Of a stretch of 39,575 nt of DNA, positions 23,458-32,782 are shown piece after piece. The notes beneath the pieces were generated by a model. The model was not told the DNA's origin, did no database searches, and saw only the letters and a program-made list of their open reading frames with translations. Source of the stretch: Candidatus Solibacter usitatus (lineage in GTDB: Bacteria; Acidobacteriota; Terriglobia; Bryobacterales; Bryobacteraceae). Location of the stretch: contig JACPNO010000028.1 in NCBI GenBank assembly GCA_016185465.1, positions 1 to 39,575 on the forward strand. The letters run 5' to 3'. The first letter of the stretch is position 1. Every line of letters begins with the position of its first letter. A program made the translations under genes and the position numbers.

Positions 23458-25436
23458 GCGTTCGCCTGGATCACGCCATTTGCAGTTCGCTCGCCGACGC
23501 CCTACAGCGGGAGTGGCTGGAAACCAATGGCTTGGGAGGCTACGCGTCCTCGACCGTAGCCGGCGCTCACACCCGCCGTTATCACGGCCTGCTCATGGCC
23601 GCCACACAGCCGCCGGCCGGCCGCGTGCTTCTGCTCTCCAAGCTGGAGGAAACGCTGGTCATCGGCGGCCACCGCTTTGAGCTCTCCGCCAACAACTATC
23701 CGGGCGCAGTTCATCCCCGCGGTTTTGAGTATCTGCAGGGGTTTCGCCTCGATCCCTTTCCGGTATTCACGTTCCGGGCGGGCGGCGTGGAACTCGAAAA
23801 ACGCGTGTTTATGGTGCACGGCGAAAACACCACCGTGGTCGAGTATGAGCTGCGCGGCCTGGTCCCGTCCGATTGCCGGATCGAGCTGCGGCCGCTGATT
23901 GCTTTCCGCGATTTCCATGCCACCACCCACCGCAACGATGCCCTCGACCCGGCCTTCGTGCGCGGCCCGGGCATCGTCAGCGTCGCGCCTTATCCCGGTC
24001 TGCCCCGGCTGTACCTCGCCCATAACGCGGAGTTGATCGAAGACAGCGGCGTCTGGTACGAAAATTTCGAATTCGATCGCGAACGCGAGCGCGGTCTGGA
24101 CTATCGCGAAGACCTGTTCAATCCTTTCATCGCTACTTTTCCGTTGCCGGCCGGCGGCAGAGCCGTCGTCATTGCCTCCACGCAAGTGCATGACGTGAGC
24201 GATGCCCCGCGCCTTCGCCAAATGGAAATCCAGCGCCGGGCGGCCGTCCGTACGGCAGTGCCGACTGCCGATCCGCTGGTGAAGACGCTGGTAGCCGCAG
24301 CGGACCAGTTTCTGGTCGAGCGTGGCAATTTGCAATCCATCATCGCCGGCTACCATTGGTTCGCCGATTGGGGCCGCGATACCATGATCGCCCTGCCCGG
24401 CTTGACGCTGGTCACTGGCCGCGCGAAAGTCGCTAAAAATATCCTGCTCGCCTTCGCCCGCAGCGCCGACCAGGGAATGCTGCCCAATCGCTTCCCCGAC
24501 GCCGGCGAGACACCTGAATACAACACCGTCGACGCCAGCCTGTGGTTTTTCGAAGCCGTGCGCGCGCTGCTGAAACATACCGGCGACTCCGTCTTCGTCC
24601 GCGAGAATCTCTACGAAACGCTGCGCGAGATCCTGGCCTGGCACCTGCGCGGCACCCGCTACGGCATTCGCGTGGATGACGATTGCCTGCTGCTCTCCGG
24701 CGAGCCCGGCGTCCAGCTCACGTGGATGGATGCCAAGACCGACGGTCACGTAGTGACTCCGCGGCAAGGCAAGCCGGTTGAAATCCAGGCTCTCTGGTAC
24801 AACGCCGTGCGCGTGATGCAAGAGCTGGCGCGCGAGTTCGGCGATACCCAGATGCACGGGCTCTGTATGGAGCTCAGCGCGCGCGCCCGCGACAGTTTCA
24901 ATCGCCTTTTCTGGAACGAGGCGGCCGGCTGCCTGTTCGACGTGATCGATGGCGGCGCGCGCGACCCCTCCATCCGGCCCAATCAAGTGTTCGCGGTGAG
25001 CCTTCCCTATTCAATGCTGCCGGCGGAGAAGGCGCGGCGCGTGCTGAATGTCGTCGAGCGCGAGCTGATCACTCCCTACGGCCTGCGGACGCTTTCGCCG
25101 CGCGATCGCCGTTACCTCGGCCGCTACGAAGGCGGCCCGCGCAGCCGTGATTCGGCCTATCATCAAGGCACTGTTTGGCCCTGGCTGCTGGGGCCGTTCA
25201 TCACCGCCTATTTGACCGTTCATGGCCGCACCCCTTCGGCCCAGCGGCAGGCAGCGCGATGGATCGAACCCTTTCGCAGCCATGTGAATTCCGCCGGTCT
25301 GGGGCAGATTTCAGAAATTTTCGACGGCGACCCGCCCCATCAAGCGCGCGGCTGTATCGCCCAGGCATGGAGCGTGGCCGAGTTGTTGCGAGTGCTGGTG
25401 GAAGAGATAAAATCAATACCATTGGAGGGCGTATGA
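23454..25436 (+). CDS. Amylo-alpha-1,6-glucosidase / glycogen debranching enzyme-like
   Basis: A 660-residue two-domain enzyme: an N-terminal GDE_N domain (about 15-220) starting with EWLETNGLGGYASSTVAG, and an (alpha/alpha)6 GDE_C barrel (about 280-650). Barrel features include WFADWGRDTMIALPGL near residue 303 with the catalytic-type Asp, and HQGTVWPWLLGPF near 570. This type hydrolyses alpha-1,6 branches of glycogen or related glucans. The start at 23454 sits in ATGA with the stop of the DUF3052 gene; the upstream open frame is not coding. The stop overlaps the next gene by four bases. No other glycogen gene is nearby. Confidence 0.93.
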   Translation: MSVRLDHAICSSLADALQREWLETNGLGGYASSTVAGAHTRRYHGLLMAATQPPAGRVLLLSKLEETLVIGGHRFELSANNYPGAVHPRGFEYLQGFRLDPFPVFTFRAGGVELEKRVFMVHGENTTVVEYELRGLVPSDCRIELRPLIAFRDFHATTHRNDALDPAFVRGPGIVSVAPYPGLPRLYLAHNAELIEDSGVWYENFEFDRERERGLDYREDLFNPFIATFPLPAGGRAVVIASTQVHDVSDAPRLRQMEIQRRAAVRTAVPTADPLVKTLVAAADQFLVERGNLQSIIAGYHWFADWGRDTMIALPGLTLVTGRAKVAKNILLAFARSADQGMLPNRFPDAGETPEYNTVDASLWFFEAVRALLKHTGDSVFVRENLYETLREILAWHLRGTRYGIRVDDDCLLLSGEPGVQLTWMDAKTDGHVVTPRQGKPVEIQALWYNAVRVMQELAREFGDTQMHGLCMELSARARDSFNRLFWNEAAGCLFDVIDGGARDPSIRPNQVFAVSLPYSMLPAEKARRVLNVVERELITPYGLRTLSPRDRRYLGRYEGGPRSRDSAYHQGTVWPWLLGPFITAYLTVHGRTPSAQRQAARWIEPFRSHVNSAGLGQISEIFDGDPPHQARGCIAQAWSVAELLRVLVEEIKSIPLEGV

Positions 25437-27058
25437 AAAAAGCTTTGCTTCTACTGCTGTGCGCCGGTTTTGCCTCCGCGCAACATGAGCACGCAGCCGC
25501 AACCGCGAAACCCGCTGTCTTGATGGAAGGTTATGGCCGCCATCAACATCCCATTGCTACCACGTCGGAAGAGGCTCAGAAATTCTTCAACCAGGGCATG
25601 GAACTGGTGTTCGGATTCAACCATGACGAAGCCGTGCGCTCCTTTGCGCGCGCCGCCCAACTGGATCCAAAAGCCGCCATGCCGCATTGGGGAATGGCCT
25701 TCGCGCTAGGCCCGAACTACAATCTGCCGCCCGTGCCCGAGCGCGAGAAAGCCGCCTGGGAAGCCATGCAGCAGGCGCTCGCGCGCAAGGCCGGCGCCCC
25801 CCAGCCTGAACAGGACTACATCGACGCCATGGCCACGCGTTATTCAGCCGACCCCAATGTCGACCGCATGGGGCTGGCCCGCGCGTTCAAGGACGCCATG
25901 GGCGAGCTGGCGCGCAAGTATCCCGACGATCTGGACGCCGCCACCCTCTACGCCGAATCCGCCATGGACCTAAAACCGTGGGCCCTCTACAAAGCCGATG
26001 GCACGCCCAACGAAGGCACCGACGAAATCGTAGCCGTGCTCGAAAGCGTGATGCGACGCAACCCCAATCATCCCGGCGCCAATCACTATTACATTCACGC
26101 CGTGGAAGCTTCCAACCGCCCCGAGCGCGCCCTCGATAGCGCCAACCGGCTGCCGGCACTGGTTCCCGCCGCCGGACACCTGGTACACATGCCGTCGCAC
26201 ATTTACGCCCGCACCGGAGATTGGGAAGCATCCGCCATCAGCAACGTACGCGCCGCCGAGGCCGATCGCAAATATATTCAGGACACCGGTGTGCAAGGCA
26301 TTTATCCCATGATGTATTACAGCCATAACCTGCACTTCATCGCCATTTCCCGCGCCATGCAGGGCCGGTTCGATGAAGCGCTGGCGGCGTCCAAACAGCT
26401 CTCCGCCAACGTGGCGCCGGGCGCGATCGAAATGCCGATGATCCAAGCTTTTCTCACCATCGAATGGGAAACGCTGGTGCGTTTCCGCAAGTGGGATGAT
26501 GTGCTGCGCATCGCCCGTCCCGATGATCGCCTGGCGGTGGTAATTCCGCTGTATCATTTCTCGCGCGCCGCGGCCCTGGCCGGCAAAATGCAAGCCAAGG
26601 AAGCCGAAACCGAGCGCGGATTGTTCGCCGCAGCCGTAGCCAAAGTACCGGCGGACGCCAAATTCGGCATGGAGGACGCCCAGAAAGTGATGGTCGTGGC
26701 GGCTGCTGAGCTGGACGCGCGTTTAGCCCGCGCACGTGGCGATTTGGACGCTGAAATCGGCCACTGGCGCAGAGCCGTTGAGGCGCAGGATACATTGATG
26801 TATTCCGAGCCGCCCACCTGGTACTACCCGCTGCGCGAATCTTTGGGCGGAGCGCTGCTCCGCAAGGGCGATGCCGCCGGCGCCGAAGCGGTCTTCCGCG
26901 CCGATCTCGCCAAAAACCCGCGCAACGGCCGCTCGCTGCTGGGCCTTCACGAATCGCTGAAGCGCCAGGGGCGAGACGCCGCGGCATCCTGGGTGAAGCT
27001 GGAATTCGGGGCAGCGTGGCCGCCCGAAGGGGAGAAGCTCACCGCGGACTTGCTGTGA
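25433..27058 (+). CDS. Exported TPR-repeat protein
   Basis: A 541-residue protein with a clear signal peptide (MKKALLLLLCAGFASAQ) and repeated helix pairs. TPR-like units are visible around 45-85 (AQKFFNQGMELVFGFNHDEAVRS and the PKAAMPHWGMA hinge), in the middle, and at the C-terminus (about 480-525, EAVFRADLAKNPRN). A histidine-rich HEHAAA stretch follows the signal, and HPGANHYYIHAVEA with LVHMPSHIYARTG is a conserved block of this family. The start has GGAGGG at ideal spacing and lies in ATGA with the preceding gene. A periplasmic scaffold role is likely; no partner is known. Confidence 0.88.
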   Translation: MKKALLLLLCAGFASAQHEHAAATAKPAVLMEGYGRHQHPIATTSEEAQKFFNQGMELVFGFNHDEAVRSFARAAQLDPKAAMPHWGMAFALGPNYNLPPVPEREKAAWEAMQQALARKAGAPQPEQDYIDAMATRYSADPNVDRMGLARAFKDAMGELARKYPDDLDAATLYAESAMDLKPWALYKADGTPNEGTDEIVAVLESVMRRNPNHPGANHYYIHAVEASNRPERALDSANRLPALVPAAGHLVHMPSHIYARTGDWEASAISNVRAAEADRKYIQDTGVQGIYPMMYYSHNLHFIAISRAMQGRFDEALAASKQLSANVAPGAIEMPMIQAFLTIEWETLVRFRKWDDVLRIARPDDRLAVVIPLYHFSRAAALAGKMQAKEAETERGLFAAAVAKVPADAKFGMEDAQKVMVVAAAELDARLARARGDLDAEIGHWRRAVEAQDTLMYSEPPTWYYPLRESLGGALLRKGDAAGAEAVFRADLAKNPRNGRSLLGLHESLKRQGRDAAASWVKLEFGAAWPPEGEKLTADLL

Positions 27059-27099
27059 GTTTTTAAAGACAGAAAAAGCCGTTTATTCAAGGAGGAAAA

Positions 27100-29628
27100 A
27101 TGGGCAAACTTCACGCGGCTGCGATCGCGGCTGGCTTGCTTTTGTTTCTCGTTTCGGGTCTTCAGGCTGCCACAACGATCGTCGCGACGACCGGCCTTGG
27201 TCCGATCAAAAGCACCGATGGGGGCGTCACCTGGTCCGTGATCCCGGTGAACGTAAGCAACGGAATCCTTTCCGGCCAACCGACATTGCGGGTCATCGGC
27301 TACGATCCCACAGCGCCTTCTACCACCTGGTACGCCCATGGCGACGCTGGAGGAACCTATGGCTTTTATCGAACTACCGACGGCGGCCTGACCTGGACCG
27401 GCACGCCGATCCTGAACTTTATTCCGGCTGCGATTCCCGGATCGATTGTGGTGGATCCTGTGGCTACAAATGTCATTTACATGATCGTCTACACCAGCAT
27501 CGTCGGCAAGAACTATATCGCGAAAAGTACCGACCATGGTCTCACGTGGAACAAAGTTAAACTGCCCTCGACGGTAAGTTATCCGGCGGCGAATAACCCC
27601 GATGGAACTCCGTCGTTTTGGATCGCCACGGACCCGAGGCAAACCGGCGTGCTTTACGCGGTCGGCGGCCACTACGTCTTCAAGACCATAGATTTCGGAG
27701 CGACGTGGACCACGCTCTCCACCGGCGTCGACACGCCCGAAAAGAACGGCCTGGCAGCGGGAGCGTTCCCGTCCCTCCTCCGGATCAATGTCGATCCCCG
27801 GGTCAGCACCACTTTATATGTGAGCGCAGGCGCGTCCTTCGTCGCACCGAAGTGCCAGGGCACTCCGGCCGGCGGGCAGTGCGGAATGTACAAGAGTGTC
27901 GATGGAGGAGCGACGTGGACCCAGTTGGGATTGCAGTCCTACACCTCCCTGGGCGTTTCGATCGATACCGTCTCCGGGGCGATGTATGCCGGGGGAATCA
28001 TTTCTAGCGGCTCGGGTACGGTTTACAGGAGCACCGATGGAGGCACGAATTGGACACCCGTCAAGAACGGCCTCGACCACGCCACCCCGCGGGTATTGGT
28101 CGATCCCAATACGCCCAGTACGGTGTATGCGCAGCAGAACGGCTCAACCAATGGCTTCTACTACGTCTCGACCGACTCCGGCGCGACCTGGAATCCGCGG
28201 CCCCTGCCGGCGCTATGCGAAGTCACCAAGCCGAATTGCTCGACGGCGCCGACGACCAACTTCAGCGACCTGATCCTGGTTCCGGGGGCGGCGTCCCCCC
28301 CGCCGCCAGTGACCGGCCCCACCCGCACCATTTCGCACATAGCCAACGGCGACGGCTGGAGAACCACCACCATCCTCATCAACACGGGCACCCAACTCGA
28401 GAGCTTTGAGCTGAAATTCTGGGATGAGAATGGCAATCCCCTACCCCTCGATCTCGGAGCCGATGGCGTGACTGCCGATTTGATCGATGCCATACAACCC
28501 GGCGTCGCGCGCTTCATCCGAACCGCTGGTACGGGCACCCTCAAGCCAGGATGGGCCGAACTAAGATCTTCCCTGGACATCGATGGCCTTTCGATCTTTG
28601 GTCTGCAATCGCCCGGCCATGGCGATTCCGAAGCCGCCGTGCCCCTCAGCCCGAGCGGCGGCACCGAGCTGTTCATACCGTTTGATTACTCGACAGGCTA
28701 CTCGACCGGCGTCGCTTTCGCCGATCCCGGCCAGCAATTGGCCAACGTCACGGCCACGATTCTGGATGATGTCGGAGCCAATGTCCCCGCCGCTGGAACG
28801 ATCATGGTACCTGACCGCGGCCACTATGCGAACGTTCTCGCCGCTAAGTTTCCCGGTGTCGTAGGCAAACGCGGCGTAGCCCACTTCACATCCACGGCGA
28901 ATATTTTTGGCCTCGGCATTCGCGCCAACGGCAAGGCGTTTACATCGATCGACGCGCTCGCCGGCGTGACCGCCGCCACCAAGACTATCCCGCATATCGC
29001 CAACGGTGGCGGCTGGAAAACTACATTCCTGATCGTTTGCGCCGACACCCATGCCGCAAACTTCACGCTGAAATTCTGGCACGACGATGGCACCCCGCTC
29101 CCGCTTCCTCTGGTGGCCGCGGGGATCGTTACCAGCATCACCGGCACGCTGCAGCCGGGCGAGATTCGCATTGTCGAAACCGTGAACGCCGGCCCGCTGG
29201 TCACCGGATGGGCCGAGCTCTCCGGGCTGACCGGAGGCATCGGCGGCACCGCGATCTTCGCTTTGCAATCGCCGGTACAAGCAGATGCCGAAGCCGCCGT
29301 GCCCTTCAGCACCGCCGCCAGCACTCACTTGTTCATGCCATACGATTATTCGCCCGGTTATTCCACCGCCATCGCCTTCACCAACACCGGCGGCACCGCG
29401 GCGCATGTCACGGCCACGTTCACCGATGATGCCGGCAACGACCTGGGTTCCGGACCGTCCATCACCGTCCCGGCGCACGGCCACAACTCGGCGGTGTTAG
29501 TCCTTCTGAAACCGGCCATTGCCGGAACTCGTGGAACGGTTTTGTTCACTTCCGACGTGCCGGTCTTTGGGTTGGGACTTCGCGCTAACGGCGTGGCATT
29601 TACTTCGTTGAAGGTCATCGCCAAATAA
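27100..29628 (+). CDS. Large secreted Asp-box (BNR) protein with duplicated C-terminal module
   Basis: An 842-residue protein with a signal peptide (about 1-24) and an AAGGAGG ribosome-binding site. Residues about 25-395 form a beta-propeller with seven Asp boxes (STDGGVTW, TTDGGLTW, STDHGLTW, TIDFGATW, SVDGGATW, STDGGTNW, STDSGATW). A proline-rich hinge (ASPPPPVTGP) leads to two tandem modules of about 219 residues each (about 409-627 and 628-842). Each starts with an HIANGxGW motif, contains LKFW, WAEL and LQSP, and ends in FGLGxRANGxAFTS. The modules have no name I can give. The protein may bind or cleave glycans outside the cell. Confidence 0.88.
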   Translation: MGKLHAAAIAAGLLLFLVSGLQAATTIVATTGLGPIKSTDGGVTWSVIPVNVSNGILSGQPTLRVIGYDPTAPSTTWYAHGDAGGTYGFYRTTDGGLTWTGTPILNFIPAAIPGSIVVDPVATNVIYMIVYTSIVGKNYIAKSTDHGLTWNKVKLPSTVSYPAANNPDGTPSFWIATDPRQTGVLYAVGGHYVFKTIDFGATWTTLSTGVDTPEKNGLAAGAFPSLLRINVDPRVSTTLYVSAGASFVAPKCQGTPAGGQCGMYKSVDGGATWTQLGLQSYTSLGVSIDTVSGAMYAGGIISSGSGTVYRSTDGGTNWTPVKNGLDHATPRVLVDPNTPSTVYAQQNGSTNGFYYVSTDSGATWNPRPLPALCEVTKPNCSTAPTTNFSDLILVPGAASPPPPVTGPTRTISHIANGDGWRTTTILINTGTQLESFELKFWDENGNPLPLDLGADGVTADLIDAIQPGVARFIRTAGTGTLKPGWAELRSSLDIDGLSIFGLQSPGHGDSEAAVPLSPSGGTELFIPFDYSTGYSTGVAFADPGQQLANVTATILDDVGANVPAAGTIMVPDRGHYANVLAAKFPGVVGKRGVAHFTSTANIFGLGIRANGKAFTSIDALAGVTAATKTIPHIANGGGWKTTFLIVCADTHAANFTLKFWHDDGTPLPLPLVAAGIVTSITGTLQPGEIRIVETVNAGPLVTGWAELSGLTGGIGGTAIFALQSPVQADAEAAVPFSTAASTHLFMPYDYSPGYSTAIAFTNTGGTAAHVTATFTDDAGNDLGSGPSITVPAHGHNSAVLVLLKPAIAGTRGTVLFTSDVPVFGLGLRANGVAFTSLKVIAK

Positions 29629-29709
29629 GACGGGCAGCCACGTTCCTAAAACGTATGCCAGTTTAGCGGAACAAATCGCGACGTTCCTACGTCTGCTAAT
29701 CAAGGCGCC

Positions 29710-30972
29710 GTGGCTCAGAAACGACAGTTCCGTCCCAGCGCCTCCTTTTGGGAGGCCACCCGTATCGCATTGGATTCGCTGCGCAAAAACAAGCTGCGCA
29801 GCTTCCTCACCCTGCTCGGGATTATTCTCGCCACTACCACGCTCATCTCCGTTACGGCCCTGATTCACGGCATGAATGTCTATATCGCCGAAAAAGTATC
29901 GAATATGGGCGCCGACGGATTCCGCATTGTCCGCATGGCCTTTTTCGGCAACTGGGATCCCAAGAAATTCCTCGAGATGCAAAAGAGGAATCCGCAAATC
30001 AAGCGCGAGGAGTACGAGTTCATCAAAGAGAAAGCCAATCTGCTGAAAGGCATCGGCATGATGGCCTCCCGCCAAACGCGCGTGTCCTACCAGGGCATTT
30101 CCACCCCCGACGTCAACGTGCAGGGCATCACCGAGAACATCACCGCGATCAACAACGTGCAAGTGTCCGACGCCGGCCACAGCATTTCACCGGAAGAAGC
30201 CATGCGGCATGCGCGGGTGGCTTTCATCGGCAACGATCTCCGAACCCGATTCTTTGAAGGCCGCGATCCTATCGGCAAGACCATCCAGATTGAAGGCGTT
30301 CCCTACGAGGTGATTGGCGTGGCGAAGGCGCTGGGCAGCGTGTTCGGGCAATCCCAGGACAACTTCGTCATGATCCCCATCGAGAGTTATTTCAAAACCT
30401 ACGGCGCGCAGAGCGGGATTCGCCTGGTGGCCAAAGCCGTCGACCAGGCGCATCTGATCGAGGCGCAGGACGAAACCCGCATGCTGCTGCGCTCCTACCG
30501 CCACTTGCGGCCGGGGCAGGAGGACAATTTCTCGCTGTTTGCGTCGGAGACAATTGTCGACCTCTGGGAGCGGCTCACTTCCACCATCGCCTCCATGGCC
30601 ATCGGCATCGTTTCCGTGTTCATGGTGGTGGGCGGCATCGTGATCATGAACATCATGCTCGCCGTCGTCACCGAGCGTACGCACGAGATTGGCATCCGCA
30701 AGTCGCTCGGAGCCAGGCGGCGCGATATTCTGAATCAATACCTCGTTGAATCTTCCGTGCTCGCCGGAACCGGCGGCCTGATTGGCGTGGGGGTGGCCTG
30801 GCTGCTGGCGCTTGTAGTGCGCAATCTGACGCCGGTCCCGATGGTTCTGCCGTATTCTTCCATTCTGATCGGGGTGGGGCTTTCGGCGGTGGTTGGCCTG
30901 TTTTTTGGGATCTATCCCGCGCGCCAGGCCGCGCGCCTCGATCCGATTGAAGCGCTGCGGGCTGAAAAATGA
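29710..30972 (+). CDS. ABC transporter permease, MacB/FtsX type (first of a pair)
   Basis: A 420-residue permease with four membrane helices: one near residues 28-50 after NKLRSFLTLLGII, then a large periplasmic MacB-like domain (about 55-285), then three helices (about 295-405). The conserved VMNIMLAVVTERTHEIGIRKSLGA loop and the ending PARQAARLDPIEALR are characteristic. The start is a GTG at 29710 matching the family N-terminus; the ribosome-binding site (AAGG) is weak. It is followed after 17 bases by a related permease, so the two probably form a heterodimer. No ATPase gene is adjacent. Export of a peptide, lipid or antibiotic is likely. Confidence 0.92.
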   Translation: MAQKRQFRPSASFWEATRIALDSLRKNKLRSFLTLLGIILATTTLISVTALIHGMNVYIAEKVSNMGADGFRIVRMAFFGNWDPKKFLEMQKRNPQIKREEYEFIKEKANLLKGIGMMASRQTRVSYQGISTPDVNVQGITENITAINNVQVSDAGHSISPEEAMRHARVAFIGNDLRTRFFEGRDPIGKTIQIEGVPYEVIGVAKALGSVFGQSQDNFVMIPIESYFKTYGAQSGIRLVAKAVDQAHLIEAQDETRMLLRSYRHLRPGQEDNFSLFASETIVDLWERLTSTIASMAIGIVSVFMVVGGIVIMNIMLAVVTERTHEIGIRKSLGARRRDILNQYLVESSVLAGTGGLIGVGVAWLLALVVRNLTPVPMVLPYSSILIGVGLSAVVGLFFGIYPARQAARLDPIEALRAEK

Positions 30973-30989
30973 TCGCAGAAAAATAATCC

Positions 30990-32228
30990 ATGACCAAGCT
31001 GGCATTCACCAACGGCCTTACGCTCGCGTTTCAAACCATTCGCACCCATAAACTGCGCGCGTTTCTCACCGTGCTGGGCGTGATCATGGGCACCGGGACC
31101 ATCATCGGCATCAGCGCGATTCTCACCGGCTTCGACGCCACCGTGACCGGCGTGCTGCGGAGTTTCGGCCCCAATTCGATCATCGTTTTCAAATTTCCCG
31201 TGGGATTTCGCGTCTCCAACCTGAGCGCCGAGGAGCGCACCCGCAAGAATCTCACCTACGAGAACAGCCTGCACATCAAGGAGAGATGTCCGTCGGTGCG
31301 GGACGTTTCGGCGATGCTGTTCGCCAACCGCAACATCGTCAACGTCCGCTACCAGGGCAACGAGATGTATGACATCAACTTGTTCGGCGTGGATGAGTCC
31401 TACGCCAACAACGGGCAGGTGGACATGCACCTGGGGCGATTCTTTGCCGAGGAGGAAAGCCGCCGCAAGATGCCTGTCGCGGTGATCGGCGCCGACATTG
31501 AGAAGGCGCTATTCGCCAACGTCGATCCGCTCGGCAAGACCATCGTCGTGGATGGCCATCAGTTTCTGGTGGTCGGGACCATGCTGCGGCCAGCGGCGTC
31601 TTTCTTTGGCGACCAGGATCAGCGAGTCCTGCTGCCCTACGGAACCATGCAGAAGATGTACCCCAACGCGCGCGAGAACGCCATCGTGGTGACGGCAGTG
31701 GACGGCAAACTCGGCAAGGCCATGGATGAAGTTCGCACCGTGCTGCGTATCGACCGGCGCGTGCCCTACAACAAGCCCGACGATTTCTCGCTCTCGACCG
31801 CCGAGCAAATGGTTGGCGATTTCCGCCAGATCACGGCCATGACATTCCTGGTGATGGCTGTGCTCAGCTCGGTTGGGCTGCTGGTAGGCGGCATCGGCGT
31901 GATGAATATCATGCTGGTGTCGGTGACGGAGCGCACCCACGAGATCGGCTTGCGCAAAGCGGTGGGTGCGAGAAAAAGCGATATCGTGATTCAGTTTTTG
32001 CTTGAAGCCTCCGCGCTCACCGGACTCGGCGGCCTCATCGGGATTCTATTCGGCTGGCTCATCTCATTGATCGCCCGATTGGTGTTTGAGTCCCTGCCGG
32101 CGTCGGTTCCCTTGTGGGCCGCGGTGCTGGGCATCGTCATGTCGGTGGGCGTCGGCCTGTTCTTTGGCATCTGGCCGGCGAACAAAGCGGCGCGCCTCGA
32201 CCCGGTGGTAGCGCTGCGCTACGAATAA
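30990..32228 (+). CDS. ABC transporter permease, MacB/FtsX type (second of a pair)
   Basis: A 412-residue homologue of the preceding gene with the same layout: first helix after HKLRAFLTVLGVIMG, a MacB periplasmic core domain with VIGADIEKALF and DPLGKTIVVDG, and three C-terminal helices with GVMNIMLVSVTERTHEIGLRKAVGA and NKAARLDPVVALR. The two permeases differ clearly through the periplasmic domain, arguing for an old duplication and a heterodimer. The stop abuts the toxin gene stop on the other strand, one base apart, without a visible terminator. Confidence 0.92.
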   Translation: MTKLAFTNGLTLAFQTIRTHKLRAFLTVLGVIMGTGTIIGISAILTGFDATVTGVLRSFGPNSIIVFKFPVGFRVSNLSAEERTRKNLTYENSLHIKERCPSVRDVSAMLFANRNIVNVRYQGNEMYDINLFGVDESYANNGQVDMHLGRFFAEEESRRKMPVAVIGADIEKALFANVDPLGKTIVVDGHQFLVVGTMLRPAASFFGDQDQRVLLPYGTMQKMYPNARENAIVVTAVDGKLGKAMDEVRTVLRIDRRVPYNKPDDFSLSTAEQMVGDFRQITAMTFLVMAVLSSVGLLVGGIGVMNIMLVSVTERTHEIGLRKAVGARKSDIVIQFLLEASALTGLGGLIGILFGWLISLIARLVFESLPASVPLWAAVLGIVMSVGVGLFFGIWPANKAARLDPVVALRYE

Positions 32229-32494
32229 TCAGAACAGATCCGAATGAGTGCCGGAGCGGACGAGGTGCAGGTCCGCGCCGTCGATCTTGTCGATCAGCAG
32301 CCAATCCGGCTCGATGTGGCAATCGCCAAAGTGCCTCCAGTCGCCACCCAACGGATGATCCTTGAAGCGCTCCGGCACGGGACTGCCCGCAAGAAGCAGC
32401 AGGATCACTCCTCGCAACTTCGCCATGTCCTTGCCGCGCCTCTGTGCGAGTTTTACGTCGCGGCGAATCGGCCCCCGCTTACCGGGTACCGCAC
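32229..32494 (-). pseudogene. YafQ/RelE-type toxin, one-base frameshift near its start
   Basis: The downstream frame gives a typical YafQ-family ribosome-dependent mRNA interferase: RRDVKLAQRRGKD, then HPLGGDW, CHIEPDWLLI and the ending VRSGTHSDLF. The catalytic-region His and Asp residues are kept. That frame has no start codon after the antitoxin stop. A GTG at 32494, four bases after the stop, gives VRYPVSGGRF in another frame. One extra T in the TT at 32466-32467 (complement) would join it to RRDVK as GRFRRDVK. The gene thus appears broken by loss of one base. A shortened product from the ATG at 32426 would lack the first helices. Confidence 0.75.
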
Positions 32495-32498
32495 CGGA

Positions 32499-32753
32499 TC
32501 AGATTCCCAGGTCCTTGAACAGCGCGCCCGCGGAATTCAGACGCTTGCCGTTGCCTTTGTCGGCGGCGCGCATCGCTTTCACAGTGGTCGGGTTAGGGAC
32601 CTTCACTGCGAATGGCAGGGCTTGCTCCGCAGCCACGCGAACCAATAACATCCGCACGGCGTAGGACACGGAGATCCCCATCGCCGACAGTGTTTTTGCG
32701 GCTCTCTGCTTCGTCTTCTCATCCACGCGAACGTGAACCATCGTAGTTGGCAA
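32499..32753 (-). CDS. RelB/DinJ-family antitoxin
   Basis: An 84-residue ribbon-helix-helix antitoxin: HVRVDEKTKQRAAKTL forms the strand and first helix, SAMGISVSYAVRMLLVRVA the second, followed by the linker and a toxin-binding tail ending LFKDLGI. I prefer the TTG start at 32753, since GAGG lies seven bases before it; the ATG at 32741 (80 residues) is the alternative. It should neutralise the YafQ-type toxin encoded four bases downstream and repress its own operon. The antitoxin looks intact although the toxin does not. Confidence 0.85.
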   Translation of the reverse strand: MPTTMVHVRVDEKTKQRAAKTLSAMGISVSYAVRMLLVRVAAEQALPFAVKVPNPTTVKAMRAADKGNGKRLNSAGALFKDLGI

Positions 32754-32782
32754 TGAGTAACCTCGCTGAGATACCTTGTATC

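Noticed and set aside
23502..24986. A 494-residue open frame antisense to the debranching enzyme gene
   Set aside because: It mirrors a strongly supported GDE gene, is rich in Arg, Gly, His and Gln, and has no recognisable motif; such shadows are common in GC-rich DNA.
29640..29689. Direct repeat ACGTTCCTA (29640-29648 and 29681-29689)
   Set aside because: Nine bases only, in an 80-base gap; likely chance.
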